A DNA stretch of 64,000 nucleotides, taken from the NCBI RefSeq assembly GCF_002006355.2, contig NZ_CP096980.1, forward strand, positions 3,596,001-3,660,000, read 5' to 3'. This document shows, in pieces, positions 9,092 to 18,326 of this stretch (the first letter of the stretch is position 1; every line of letters begins with the position of its first letter). Position numbers and translations under genes: made by a program. The DNA comes from Clostridium felsineum DSM 794. Lineage in GTDB: Bacteria; Bacillota; Clostridia; Clostridiales; Clostridiaceae. The notes below the pieces were generated by a model. It was given only the letters and a program-made list of their open reading frames with translations. It was not told the origin of the DNA and ran no database searches.

Positions 9092-9133
9092 AAAAATCCT
9101 ATTCATGAGTTAAATTCATGAATAGGATTTTTT
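9091..9133. terminator. Bidirectional terminator
   Basis: AATCCTATTCATGA (9095-9108) and TCATGAATAGGATT (9116-9129) form a 14-bp perfect stem flanked by A and T runs on both sides. It ends the YibE/F pair on the plus strand and the LTA-synthase-like gene on the minus strand. Confidence 0.9.
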
Positions 9134-10951
9134 CTATTTTTTCACACCATAATATTGTCCTTGTATAATATCATCACTTACATTAAATGAGCCCGAAAGA
9201 TGTTTTTTATCCTCCAAAGATGGATTACCTAAAATTTTTCCGTTAGTTAAAAGATCATAATCCTTTTTAGTATTTAGAAGATTTCTCCCCATAACAGTAT
9301 CCATATAATACTTCTTATCAACTCCCATAGTATATAGAATTGTAGGCATTAAATCTATTTGTCCTCCTGTTACAGTCTTTTCTTCTCCCTGCATCTTACC
9401 GTCTCCATCATATATTATAAGAGGTATTTTCATTTCATCATTTATCATCCAATTCTTAACTCCCGACATTTTAGGAATTTCACTTTGAAAATACTTATGT
9501 ATACCTGTATGATCTCCATAAATTACAACTACGGTATTTTGAAGTACTCCTGCCTTCTTTAAATTATCTAAAAAGATACCAATTTGCTTATCGGTGTAGT
9601 GAATACACTGCATATATCCACCCATTTCTGTACTATCAAAAGCATTATCAAGTTTAAGCTCTCTATACTTAGTTGGCAAAACAAATGGTGTATGGTTAGT
9701 GAGGGTAACAACAAAATCATAAAAAGGTTTCTTCTCACTTACTATCATAGGTTCAAGTTGCTTTAAATAGGCACCATCGGATATGCCTAAATTTATTTTT
9801 TCATATTCATTAAAATGTGAGGAATCTATAGTTTTATCAAAGCCCCCCATTGCACTTAATGCTGGCATCCAATTCCAATACATTGCTTTATCAGGATGTA
9901 TTGCCATAGAGTAATACCCGTATTTACCCATCACATCAGGAAGAGAGTTATACTTATTATCTGGAAATCTAAAAAATGTACTACCTCTTCTAACAGGATA
10001 CAATGAGGTATTGGTCATTAAATCAGCATCAGAGCTAACTCCTAAGTTTACATTTTCGTGATAATTTGAAAAATATATGCTATTATTAAGCAACTTATTT
10101 AAATTAGGAGTAACTTCTTGTCCATTTATTTTCTGATTTATTACAAAGTTTTCAAGAGATTCTACCTGTATTACCAACAAATTTTTTCCCTTAAACATAC
10201 CTTTATACTTATTATCCGGTAAATTTTCTTTATTATTTTTATACCAACTAGATATTTTAGCCTTTTCTCCCTTACTTAGCGCAAGTGGCTTTAAATCACT
10301 AAAAAAATCCATACTATCATATACATGATATCCTATAGGAGATATTCTTTTCATTGTATATATTGGATTCCATCTAGAACCTACCCAATAACTATATGTA
10401 TAATTGTGAAATATTTTTATTGAAGTTGGAATATACAATATAGCAACTATCATAAAAATACCAAAAAGCTTTACATTTCTTTTGCAACTCTTATATGTAT
10501 TTTTGGAAAATATGTACACCACCGTAATAACTATCAAATCAATTATAAACATTACATCTTCTTTGTGAACCATGGCAAATATACTGTCTTGAAGGTTGTC
10601 CAAATTTGTTGTTTCTTTAAGTAAATGCAGTGATAAAAATGAATTAAAACCTCTATAATACCAAAGATCACCCAAAAGAATTATAGACATAATTAAATTT
10701 AAAACTATTAAGGATGCACCTCTTGACCTATTCTTAAATAAAAATGCTATAGACAAATACCCAAGCGTAAATATAATAAAAATAGCATAGGAAGCTATAT
10801 TGAAAAAACCATTGAATGCCTCTATAGCGCCCGCATTAGTTATAGTTATAAAACCAATAAATATAGAAAACTTTGCAATCAAAATAACAAAAGTTACTAT
10901 AAAAAACACATCGAATTTCGTACTTTTAATCTTATTTAAAAATTTATCCAT
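9134..10951 (-). CDS. LTA synthase family sulfatase-fold membrane enzyme
   Basis: 605 residues. Five N-terminal membrane segments (about residues 10-190) are followed by a large extracellular alkaline-phosphatase/sulfatase domain from about residue 255 (GKNLLVIQVESLENFV). Metal-site motifs are YGDHTGIHK and the NHTPF segment. These enzymes polymerise glycerol phosphate from phosphatidylglycerol at the outer face of the membrane. The nucleophile segment reads GVSSDADLM, with Ser (about 306) where Staphylococcus LtaS has the catalytic Thr in GKTSD. It may therefore be a variant or an LTA primase-like or other phosphotransferase. Single gene with AGGAAGGA ribosome binding site. Confidence 0.85.
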   Translation of the reverse strand: MDKFLNKIKSTKFDVFFIVTFVILIAKFSIFIGFITITNAGAIEAFNGFFNIASYAIFIIFTLGYLSIAFLFKNRSRGASLIVLNLIMSIILLGDLWYYRGFNSFLSLHLLKETTNLDNLQDSIFAMVHKEDVMFIIDLIVITVVYIFSKNTYKSCKRNVKLFGIFMIVAILYIPTSIKIFHNYTYSYWVGSRWNPIYTMKRISPIGYHVYDSMDFFSDLKPLALSKGEKAKISSWYKNNKENLPDNKYKGMFKGKNLLVIQVESLENFVINQKINGQEVTPNLNKLLNNSIYFSNYHENVNLGVSSDADLMTNTSLYPVRRGSTFFRFPDNKYNSLPDVMGKYGYYSMAIHPDKAMYWNWMPALSAMGGFDKTIDSSHFNEYEKINLGISDGAYLKQLEPMIVSEKKPFYDFVVTLTNHTPFVLPTKYRELKLDNAFDSTEMGGYMQCIHYTDKQIGIFLDNLKKAGVLQNTVVVIYGDHTGIHKYFQSEIPKMSGVKNWMINDEMKIPLIIYDGDGKMQGEEKTVTGGQIDLMPTILYTMGVDKKYYMDTVMGRNLLNTKKDYDLLTNGKILGNPSLEDKKHLSGSFNVSDDIIQGQYYGVKK

Positions 10952-11088
10952 ATGTTTATCCTTCCTACATAAATTATTACATACTAAATGCAGCTACTTA
11001 AAGCTGCATTTAAAAAATCTAATATTTATTCTCAATATAGCATAGCATATTTTTTTACTAATATGAATATGTTTTATTAAAAATAACA

Positions 11089-12807
11089 TTATATATTTAA
11101 AAATTTAAAGTTAAGCACATCAAATACTCCTCTATCTGTGATTCTTATTTCAGGAAGAACTGGTAGTGCTAAAAACGCAAGTGTCATAAATGGCTCAACG
11201 TCTTTGTTTACACCTAATATTTCATGACATACAGCTATCATTTTCCCAACCTTTTCCGCTACATATTCCATTGATTTACTTGACATTAATCCCGCTATTT
11301 CAAGTTCAAGTGTATCTATTATTTTTCCATCAAGGCTTACTGTTATTCCTCCACCAACTCTTTCTAATTCATTCACAGCCTTCATCATATCTTCATCGTT
11401 ACTTCCTAGTACTATTATATTATGTGAATCATGGGCCACCGTTGATGCTATAGCTCCCATTTTTAATCCAAAGTTCTCTACAAGTCCTAAACCTATCCTT
11501 CCAGATTTCTTATGTCTTTCTATTACTGCAATTTTATTTATTCCTTCATTAAGCTCGCATTTAAATTCGCCATTATCTGTATTTATTTTTCTTTCTATAT
11601 TTTTAGTTCCTATACTGTTACTACTTACAGAAATGATATTTGAAAATTCCTTATTTAATTTTAATCTAAAATCATCCATGGTTACTTTCTTTATATTTAC
11701 TGTATTAATAACTTTACTTATATCTATTTTTTTCCCAATCTCCATCAAAATTTGGTTATTATTAAATACGATTTTCCCATCTTTTATTACCATATCTACT
11801 TTAACATTTTTCAAATCTTCTAAAATAACTAAATCAGCTTTATATGAAGGTGCAATTGCCCCAACTCTATCAAGTTTATAACATTCAGCCGCATTAAGTG
11901 TAGCCATTCTAATAGCAGCTATTGCATCAATTCCGTTATCTATGGCCCTTCTAACACAATTATCCATATGTCCAACTTTTAAAATATCATCTGGATGCCT
12001 ATCATCCGCACAAAACATTATTCTTCTCTCATTTTTAGAATTAACTCCTTTTATAAGAGTCTCTAAATTTTTAGCCGCAGAGCCTTCTCTAATTGCTATA
12101 TACATTCCATTTCTTATTTTCTCATTCATTTCTTCTAAATCACTACATTCATGATCAGTTTTTATCCCTGATATACTATAGGCATTTAATTCATTTCCTT
12201 TAATTGTAGGAGCATGCCCATCCACTATTTTATTATAGTTTTGAGCAAGACATAATTTATCCATTACTTCCTTATCTCTATTAATTACTCCTGGATAATT
12301 CATCATTTCACCAAGTCCAAGTACCCTTTTATCTTCTATTAATTCTTTAAAATCTTCAGCTCTAAGAATTGCTCCCGAAGTCTCAAAATTTGTGGCAGGA
12401 ACACAAGATGAAAGCATAAAAAATACATTTAAAGGTATGTCCTCTGTTTCCTCCATCATATATTTTATACCGTTTATTCCACATACATTTGCTATTTCAT
12501 GTGGATCAACAATTGTTGTAGTAGTTCCTCTTGATATAACAGCTCTTGCAAACTCTTTAGGAGAAACCATTGATGATTCTATATGTACATGTGAATCTAT
12601 AAAACCTGGAGCTACATATTTGCCCTTCAAATCAATTTCAGTTTTACCTATGTAATTTCCCATCCCTATTATAATATCACCATCTACAGCTAAATCCCCG
12701 TGTACTACCTCATTTGAAAATACATTCACTACATTACAATTTTTAAGTACCAACGCAACTTCCTTTATTCCCACTGCTTTTTCTATTTTTTCATTAATAA
12801 AATACAT
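11089..12807 (-). CDS. ade: Adenine deaminase
   Basis: Deaminates adenine to hypoxanthine for purine salvage. 572 residues, normal for the bacterial amidohydrolase-type enzyme. Motifs: PGFIDSHVHIESSMVSP (metal HxH), DPHEIANVCG, GHAPTIKG, TDHECS, and FCADDRHPDD near residue 290. The C-terminal domain has the DSHNIIVLG segment. The frame is open 21 codons further upstream, but AAAGGTGAT sits just before the ATG at 12807, which is taken as the start. Stands alone on the minus strand. Confidence 0.93.
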   Translation of the reverse strand: MYFINEKIEKAVGIKEVALVLKNCNVVNVFSNEVVHGDLAVDGDIIIGMGNYIGKTEIDLKGKYVAPGFIDSHVHIESSMVSPKEFARAVISRGTTTTIVDPHEIANVCGINGIKYMMEETEDIPLNVFFMLSSCVPATNFETSGAILRAEDFKELIEDKRVLGLGEMMNYPGVINRDKEVMDKLCLAQNYNKIVDGHAPTIKGNELNAYSISGIKTDHECSDLEEMNEKIRNGMYIAIREGSAAKNLETLIKGVNSKNERRIMFCADDRHPDDILKVGHMDNCVRRAIDNGIDAIAAIRMATLNAAECYKLDRVGAIAPSYKADLVILEDLKNVKVDMVIKDGKIVFNNNQILMEIGKKIDISKVINTVNIKKVTMDDFRLKLNKEFSNIISVSSNSIGTKNIERKINTDNGEFKCELNEGINKIAVIERHKKSGRIGLGLVENFGLKMGAIASTVAHDSHNIIVLGSNDEDMMKAVNELERVGGGITVSLDGKIIDTLELEIAGLMSSKSMEYVAEKVGKMIAVCHEILGVNKDVEPFMTLAFLALPVLPEIRITDRGVFDVLNFKFLNI

Positions 12808-12944
12808 ATAAATCACCTTTAACAATTTATTTTTATATATAAGGATATTATAATTTGTATTTTTTTTCAATGGAAATTACTAACTTTGCACATAAAAAAA
12901 TTGGGTATTACAATAATTGCAACACCAACATATTTATTTTAATT

Positions 12945-13655
12945 TTATTTCAATTCACCATTAGTTCCTATAATAACCTCTTTATACGGTACTATAACCT
13001 GAGCTTCAAGCATTGCATTTTTAACCGCTGAAACTATTCCACCGCAACAAGGTACTTCCATTCTAACAACTGTTATACTTTTAATATCGTTTTTCTCTAT
13101 AATTTCTTTTAACTTATCTTTGTAATACATAACATCATCAAGTTTAGGACATCCAATTACTGTTATATGATTTTTTATAAATTCATTATGAAAATCTCCA
13201 TAAGCATATGCTGTACAATCTGCTGCCACTAAAAGATCAGCATTCTTTAAGTATGGCGCCTGCGTATTTATAAGATTCAACTGTACAGGCCACTGCATCA
13301 ATTCAGATGAAACCTTTACCTTTTCCTTAACCTTAATTTCTACTTTTTTAGGTGCTCTTTCTATTTTTTTTGCCATAGAACCTGGACATCCACATGGTAT
13401 TTTATCTTTTATTTCTTTTTCAGCAATTCTTCTTTGAACAGCTTCTTCATCATATTCCTTACTTTCTCTTTCTATTATAGTTATAGCATCTACTGGACAG
13501 TGTGGAAGACAATCTCCTAAGCCATCACAATATTCGTCTGATACAAGTTCAGCTTTACCATTCACTATCTCTATTGCATTTTCATGGCAAGCTTCACTAC
13601 AAAGTCCACATCCATTGCATTTTTCTTTATCTATATTTACTATTTTTCTTTTCAT
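12945..13655 (-). CDS. Ferredoxin-like 4Fe-4S protein, probable HcpR target
   Basis: 236 residues. The N-terminus is a two-cluster ferredoxin domain: CNGCGLCSEACH is complete, while the second motif reads CDGLGDCLPHCP, with Leu where the second Cys is expected. A three-Cys or degenerate second cluster is therefore possible. A basic linker (about 85-120) and a C-terminal domain with further Cys (CGCPG, CPKLDD, VPCCGG) follow. The start was moved 12 codons inward to the ATG after GGGAGGAT. It is divergent from an HcpR-like regulator, and HcpR regulons in clostridia are known to include a ferredoxin called FrdX. Likely role is electron transfer in nitrosative-stress or anaerobic metabolism, by inference. 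Confidence 0.75.
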   Translation of the reverse strand: MKRKIVNIDKEKCNGCGLCSEACHENAIEIVNGKAELVSDEYCDGLGDCLPHCPVDAITIIERESKEYDEEAVQRRIAEKEIKDKIPCGCPGSMAKKIERAPKKVEIKVKEKVKVSSELMQWPVQLNLINTQAPYLKNADLLVAADCTAYAYGDFHNEFIKNHITVIGCPKLDDVMYYKDKLKEIIEKNDIKSITVVRMEVPCCGGIVSAVKNAMLEAQVIVPYKEVIIGTNGELK

Positions 13656-13714
13656 TCTTATCCTCCCAATAATATAAAGTTCCGTTAACAAAAATAACTT
13701 GTCTTTATGTATAA

Positions 13715-13756
13715 ATTATATTAAAATTATATCAAAATATCAGTAACATATGTTAC
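13715..13756 (-). promoter_or_regulatory. HcpR-type operator and -10 box of the ferredoxin gene
   Basis: GTAACATATGTTAC at 13743-13756 is a perfect 14-bp palindrome that fits the GTAAC-N4-GTTAC motif described for clostridial HcpR. On the minus strand a TATAAT lies at 13720-13715, so transcription would start near 13708. The centre of the palindrome then falls about 41.5 bases upstream, the classical position for a class II Crp/Fnr-type activator. It also lies upstream of the regulator gene itself, so autoregulation is possible. Confidence 0.75.
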
Positions 13757-13782
13757 AAACTAAAAATTATATGGAGATAATT

Positions 13783-14472
13783 ATGGAAAAAAAATTTTTA
13801 AATATATTACAACACTGCATCTTATTTTCAAAAATAGATAGTTTAAAAATCGATAATTTATTTTCTTCTATAAATTATTCAATCAAAGAATATGATAAGG
13901 ATGAAACTATTGCAATTGAAGGAGATCTATGCAATAAAATAGGAATTGTATTAAATGGCGCTGTTGAAATACAAAAAATTTACGAATCTGGTAAAAGCTT
14001 AACTATAGCAACTCTTATGGAAGGGAAAATTTTTGGTGAAGCAATAATATTTTCTACTAAAACCACCTATCCTTCTACTATAATGGCTTGTACAAAAGCA
14101 ATTATTCTCTTCATTCCAAAAGATTCCATAATGCACTTGTGCAGTACAAACTCTCTTTTTCTTAATGGCTTTATGTCACTTTTATCTAATAAAATACTCA
14201 TGTTAAATAAGAGATTAAAAAATATGTCCTACCATACTATAAGAGAAAAACTATCAAATTATATACTTGAAGAACATGAAGCTCAAAAGAATTTAACCTT
14301 TAAAATGAACAAATCAAAAAAACAATTGTCTGAAATGCTTGGTATTCCAAGACCTTCTCTATCTAGAGAATTTATAAAATTACGCGAAGAAGGCATTATA
14401 GATTTTGATAGAAATTCAATAACAATATTAGACATTACGGCTTTGAAAAGTATTTTAGAAAATGCAGAATAA
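13783..14472 (+). CDS. hcpR: Crp/Fnr family regulator, HcpR-like
   Basis: 229 residues. A cyclic-nucleotide-binding-type beta-barrel spans about residues 15-120 (LNGAVEIQKIYESGKSL, GKIFGEAIIF), followed by a long dimer helix. The C-terminal winged HTH contains KSKKQLSEMLGIPRPSLSRE. No N-terminal Cys cluster typical of Fnr is present, which fits HcpR. The start is the ATG at 13783 after ATGGAGATA; the frame is open 11 codons earlier without a ribosome binding site. HcpR proteins activate the hybrid cluster protein and related genes in response to nitric oxide or nitrite. The symbol rests on family resemblance, operator and neighbour together. Confidence 0.75.
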   Translation: MEKKFLNILQHCILFSKIDSLKIDNLFSSINYSIKEYDKDETIAIEGDLCNKIGIVLNGAVEIQKIYESGKSLTIATLMEGKIFGEAIIFSTKTTYPSTIMACTKAIILFIPKDSIMHLCSTNSLFLNGFMSLLSNKILMLNKRLKNMSYHTIREKLSNYILEEHEAQKNLTFKMNKSKKQLSEMLGIPRPSLSREFIKLREEGIIDFDRNSITILDITALKSILENAE

Positions 14473-14485
14473 TTTATAAAAAAAC

Positions 14486-14519
14486 TGGGACTTATAAAAG
14501 ATTCATTTTATAAGTCCCA
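14486..14519 (-). terminator. Terminator of the hemolysin III gene
   Basis: TGGGACTTATAAAA and TTTTATAAGTCCCA form a 14-bp perfect stem with a six-base loop. The minus strand continues with seven T residues, so it mainly ends the minus-strand gene; it also separates the convergent hcpR. Confidence 0.88.
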
Positions 14520-14526
14520 ATTCTTA

Positions 14527-15171
14527 TTATATAACATAATTGTATATCATAATAAAATGGAACAAGCTACCTGCCATTACAAACAAATGAAATATTTCAT
14601 GAAATCCAAAATATTTTGCATTTCTTACTGGCCACTTTAAACCATATATTATTCCTCCCATACTGTAGACAATTCCTCCTAATACCATAAATACTATACC
14701 CGGTACAGCCATAATCTTACTTATAGGAGCAAATGCAAATACAACAATCCATCCCATAGCTATATAAAACAATGTATAAAGCCATCTAGGCGCATTAAAC
14801 CAAACAAGCTTTAATACTATACCTAAAATAGCTACACCCCATATTAAGTACAATATTGTATTCCCAAGTTTTCCTCTTAATGTTATTAAGCATATAGGAG
14901 TATATGTTCCTGCAATAAGAACAAATATCATCATATGATCTACTTTTCTTAAAAACATATTTACCTTTTTAGATACATTTACTAAATGGTACACTGCACT
15001 GGCTGAATATAAAAAAATCAGACTTATTCCAAAGATTATAGATGCAACAATACTAACTGTGTTGCTTATAATTAAAGAATGACGAAGCATAAACAATAGT
15101 GCAACTATAGATAAAATAGCTCCTAACAAATGTGTTATTCCGCTTACTGGATCTTTTAATTTAGAAAACAT
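14527..15171 (-). CDS. Hemolysin III / TrhA family membrane protein
   Basis: 214 residues with seven hydrophobic segments. Family signatures are PVSGITHLLGAI at the start, SASAVYHLV in the second segment, DHMMIFVLIAGTYTP, and the C-terminal HEIFHLFVMAGSLFHF, which supply the conserved Ser/His/Asp metal-site residues shared with PAQR receptors. The family is linked to membrane lipid homeostasis rather than true haemolysis. AGAAGGTGAT precedes the ATG at 15171; an in-frame GTG three codons earlier overlaps that site. Confidence 0.9.
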   Translation of the reverse strand: MFSKLKDPVSGITHLLGAILSIVALLFMLRHSLIISNTVSIVASIIFGISLIFLYSASAVYHLVNVSKKVNMFLRKVDHMMIFVLIAGTYTPICLITLRGKLGNTILYLIWGVAILGIVLKLVWFNAPRWLYTLFYIAMGWIVVFAFAPISKIMAVPGIVFMVLGGIVYSMGGIIYGLKWPVRNAKYFGFHEIFHLFVMAGSLFHFIMIYNYVI

Positions 15172-15366
15172 AACAATCACCTTCTAATAAAAAATTACAA
15201 CATAGTTTTCAAAACTACGTATCATTATACTTATATAATACGATATATGTTTTTATATTGCAATATAAATTTAAAAACTATATATTTTATATTTTCCCCT
15301 TATTCTTATAATAAATTCATATTGTTACATAAAAAACATTGCTATATAATATAAAAAGGTGATGAT

Positions 15367-15936
15367 ATGAACAATGAAATTTTAGAATTAGCTAAACAAG
15401 TACTTAATTATAGCGCGATACAAAATCATGAAATTCCTGATATAGACTTATACATGGATCAGGTTACATCTTTTATGGATAATAAATTAAAAGCATTTAA
15501 AAGAACTGAAGGGGATATTGTTTTAACAAAAACTATGATAAATAATTACACAAAAAATAAATTATTAACTCCCCCTGTCAAAAAGAAATACAGTAAAGAC
15601 AACTTAATAATGTTAATATTTATCTATCATTTAAAACAAACTCTTTCAATCGGTGATATAGGCGATCTTTTATCCTTCATGTTAAATACAGATGATAATA
15701 TGGACATTGAGAAGTTATATGATAAGTTTTTACGTCTACAAAAATCTTCTTCTGATTCATTTATTAAAGATTTAAAAGAGAAGTTAAATTTTATAGATGA
15801 ACCTAAAAACAACACTGAAAATGAAAAGCTCTTTTTACTTGCTATAGATTTAATTTTAAGTGCCAATATGCAAAAAAGAATGGCTGAAAAATTAATTGAC
15901 TCTTATTTCAAAAATATTGACCATAAAAAAAAATAA
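15367..15936 (+). CDS. DUF1836 domain protein
   Basis: 189 residues, no membrane segment. The middle part (MINNYTKNKLLTPPVKKKYSKDNLIMLIFIYHLKQTLSIGDI) looks like a MerR-type winged helix and is the hallmark of DUF1836, a family of uncharacterised putative regulators of Firmicutes. The ribosome binding site is AAAAGGTGATGAT directly before ATG. Transcribed alone, ending in the hairpin shared with the ABC operon. Targets unknown. Confidence 0.8.
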   Translation: MNNEILELAKQVLNYSAIQNHEIPDIDLYMDQVTSFMDNKLKAFKRTEGDIVLTKTMINNYTKNKLLTPPVKKKYSKDNLIMLIFIYHLKQTLSIGDIGDLLSFMLNTDDNMDIEKLYDKFLRLQKSSSDSFIKDLKEKLNFIDEPKNNTENEKLFLLAIDLILSANMQKRMAEKLIDSYFKNIDHKKK

Positions 15937-15970
15937 CTATGATGCATAAGTGCACCATAGTTATTTTTTA
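15931..15970. terminator. Bidirectional terminator
   Basis: AAATAACTATG and CATAGTTATTT form an 11-bp stem with a 14-base loop and flanking A and T runs. It overlaps the stop codons of the convergent DUF1836 and solute-binding-protein genes. Confidence 0.85.
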
Positions 15971-16789
15971 CTCCTGTGTATTTGAAGTTATATCTGCTCC
16001 AAACCATTTTTCTGATATCTTTTTTAATGTTCCATCTTTTCTCATAGCTTTTAAGGTCTTATTTATTTTATCTATCTTTTGCTTATTTGAATCATTTTTA
16101 AGGAAAGGATACGCATTTTCCATCTTTTCAACAGGTTTTCCTGCAAGTACAAGATCATATTTAGAGTTTTTAATAGTATCCATTATAGCTAGTTTATCTT
16201 CTATAAGAGCATCAGCTCTTCCTATATTAACCTCTGAAAATATTGAATTATAATCGCTGTATTGCTTTATATTAACCTTGCCGCCCTTTGCATTATACTT
16301 TTCTATAGCTTTATAGAAATTCATTCCAGATTCAACTGCAACATTTTTTCCATTTAAATCTTTTAATGATTGTACTGAATTATTTCCTTTCTTAACTGCA
16401 AGCTGAACTCCTGAATAAACATATGTATCTGAAAAATAATATTTTCCTTTTCTCTCATCTGTTACTGTAACTTGGTGTGCTACTGTATCTATCTTACCTG
16501 AATCAAGCATTCCTATTAGTCCATTCCAGTTTGCTATTACATACTTAACCTTCCAATTGTTTCTCTTGGCTATCTCATTAAAAATATCAATTTCAAGACC
16601 TTTAACCTTATCCTGACTTTCACCCTGATCTATAAATGCAAATGGTCTATAATCAGTAGATGTACCTACCTTTATAACATTTTTATCACTACTGTCATTA
16701 CTATTTGAAGTAGCACTTTGTGTGCATCCTGTAAATAGTCCTAAAGTCATTAATGCTGCCATAGATAATGTAATTATTCTCTTCTTCAT
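15968..16789 (-). CDS. Amino acid ABC transporter, solute-binding lipoprotein
   Basis: 273 residues. The N-terminal signal peptide ends in the lipobox LFTGC, so the mature protein is lipid-anchored outside the membrane. The body is a bacterial family 3 extracellular binding protein: KVGTSTDYRPFAF, GLEIDIFNEIAKR, DTVAHQVTVTDERKGKYYFSDTY, and the second lobe with DLNGKNVAVESG. These bind polar amino acids or cystine, but the substrate cannot be read from sequence. Third gene of the operon permease-ATPase-binding protein. Confidence 0.9.
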   Translation of the reverse strand: MKKRIITLSMAALMTLGLFTGCTQSATSNSNDSSDKNVIKVGTSTDYRPFAFIDQGESQDKVKGLEIDIFNEIAKRNNWKVKYVIANWNGLIGMLDSGKIDTVAHQVTVTDERKGKYYFSDTYVYSGVQLAVKKGNNSVQSLKDLNGKNVAVESGMNFYKAIEKYNAKGGKVNIKQYSDYNSIFSEVNIGRADALIEDKLAIMDTIKNSKYDLVLAGKPVEKMENAYPFLKNDSNKQKIDKINKTLKAMRKDGTLKKISEKWFGADITSNTQE

Positions 16790-16802
16790 TTTTTATTTCC
16801 CC

Positions 16803-17534
16803 CTAGTGTAATTTTTTTATAAATTGATTTACTCTTTTATTATCAGATTTTTCGAATACCTCTTCTGGAGTTCCACATTGGATTATATTGCCTCCATCAA
16901 GAAAAACTACTTTATCTGCTATTTCTCTTGCGAAATTCATTTCATGTGTTACTATTATCATTGTCATGTGTCTACTAGCAATATTCTTTATTACATCTAA
17001 AACCTCAGAAACCCATTCTGGATCTAGCGCTGAAGTAGGTTCATCAAATAAAATGACTTCAGGCTTTAATACCATAGCTCTTGCTATACCTATTCTTTGC
17101 TGTTGTCCACCTGAAAGCCTTGATGGATAACTATCTGCTTTATCCAAAAGTCCTACCTGTTTAAGTGCCTCCAAGCTTATCTTTTCAGCCTCAGCTTTAG
17201 GCATTTTTTTTACAATTTTAAGAGCTTCCATAACATTTTGAACCGCTGTTTTATTTTTAAATAAATTATAATTCTGAAATACCATAGAGCTCTTTTTTCT
17301 TAAATTATATACTTGATCTTTACTTATATTTTCAAAATTAACCTTAAACTCTCCAATACTCAAAGTTCCACTATCAGGAGTCTCAAGATAATTCAAACAT
17401 CTAAGAAGTGTTGATTTACCAGTTCCGGAAGGTCCGATAACAGCTACTATTTCTCCATCTTTAATGTCTAAACTTATTCCTTTTATAACTTCATTTTCTC
17501 CATATTTTTTATGAAGATTTTCAATTTTAATCAT
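16803..17534 (-). CDS. Amino acid ABC transporter, ATP-binding protein
   Basis: 243 residues. Walker A GPSGTGKST, Q-loop VFQNYNLF, signature LSGGQQQRIGIARAM, Walker B VILFDEPTSALD and the switch His in VTHEM are all intact. It energises the adjacent amino acid permease. The frame is open 23 codons upstream into the permease gene, but AGGGGTGAACGT precedes the ATG at 17534, which leaves a ten-base gap to the permease stop. Confidence 0.95.
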   Translation of the reverse strand: MIKIENLHKKYGENEVIKGISLDIKDGEIVAVIGPSGTGKSTLLRCLNYLETPDSGTLSIGEFKVNFENISKDQVYNLRKKSSMVFQNYNLFKNKTAVQNVMEALKIVKKMPKAEAEKISLEALKQVGLLDKADSYPSRLSGGQQQRIGIARAMVLKPEVILFDEPTSALDPEWVSEVLDVIKNIASRHMTMIIVTHEMNFAREIADKVVFLDGGNIIQCGTPEEVFEKSDNKRVNQFIKKLH

Positions 17535-17544
17535 ACGTTCACCC

Positions 17545-18210
17545 CTAATATGCTCTTGATATTCTTTTCTCAATGATTCTTTGGATAAAGTTAAATATTT
17601 CAACTGTAACCCAATATATTATTGCTAAAGAAAGATAGCTTTCCATTAGCTTAAAACTTGAAGCTGCATTAGCTTGGGCTCTAGCTAAAATTTCTGTTAA
17701 TCCTAGTACAAAAGCTAAGGATGAGCTTTTTAGTAAATCCACAAATTGATTTCCAATTCCAGGTACTGCAACCTTAAGTGCTTGAGGATAAATTATTCTA
17801 ATAAATGCCTGAAATTTAGTCATACCAACTGATAATGCTGCTTCCATTTGGCCCTTTTCAACAGAATCTATAGCTCCTCTTATTATTTCAGCCATATATG
17901 CAGAACCACATAAACTAAGCCCAAAAATCATAGCTTCAAGTGGTGTGACGCTTTTTAATGGTTTTATTAACTGAGGAAGTCCATAATAAAAAACAAATAA
18001 CTGAACTAAAAGTGGTGTACCCCTAAAAAACGAAATATAAACTCCTATAACCTGTGATATTCCCTTTATTTTTAACATTTTTATGGGTGCAAGAATAGTT
18101 GCTATAACCAGTCCTATTATTGTTGAAACCACAGCCATAAATAAAGTGTAATGAATATACTTTAATAAGTCCGGAAATGAATTCAAAAAATATTTAATGT
18201 CAAAATTCAT
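17545..18210 (-). CDS. Amino acid ABC transporter, permease
   Basis: 221 residues with about five membrane segments. The His/Glu/Gln-type permease signature is present: FFRGTPLLVQLFVFYYGLPQ early, and the ATPase-contact loop EAALSVGMTKFQAFIRIIYPQALK. First gene of the importer operon, translated from ATG after TTAGGGGGAAT. Its promoter lies directly beside the first unit of the tandem array upstream. Confidence 0.94.
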   Translation of the reverse strand: MNFDIKYFLNSFPDLLKYIHYTLFMAVVSTIIGLVIATILAPIKMLKIKGISQVIGVYISFFRGTPLLVQLFVFYYGLPQLIKPLKSVTPLEAMIFGLSLCGSAYMAEIIRGAIDSVEKGQMEAALSVGMTKFQAFIRIIYPQALKVAVPGIGNQFVDLLKSSSLAFVLGLTEILARAQANAASSFKLMESYLSLAIIYWVTVEIFNFIQRIIEKRISRAY

Positions 18211-18291
18211 CTTGTATTCCCCCTAATTTCATATTTATTTAGTAGGTTTTAATTAATTACCTACCAAACTTATATGTTTAATACAATAAAC

Positions 18292-18320
18292 ATTGTAACC
18301 TTATATTCATTAAATGTCAA
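18292..18320 (-). promoter_or_regulatory. Promoter of the amino acid ABC operon
   Basis: Minus strand TTGACA (18320-18315), 17-base spacer, TACAAT (18297-18292). The transcript would carry a leader of about 75 bases containing a small GTAGGT/ACCTAC hairpin. The -35 box lies only seven bases from the first repeat of the tandem array. Confidence 0.8.
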
Positions 18321-18326
18321 TAAGTA

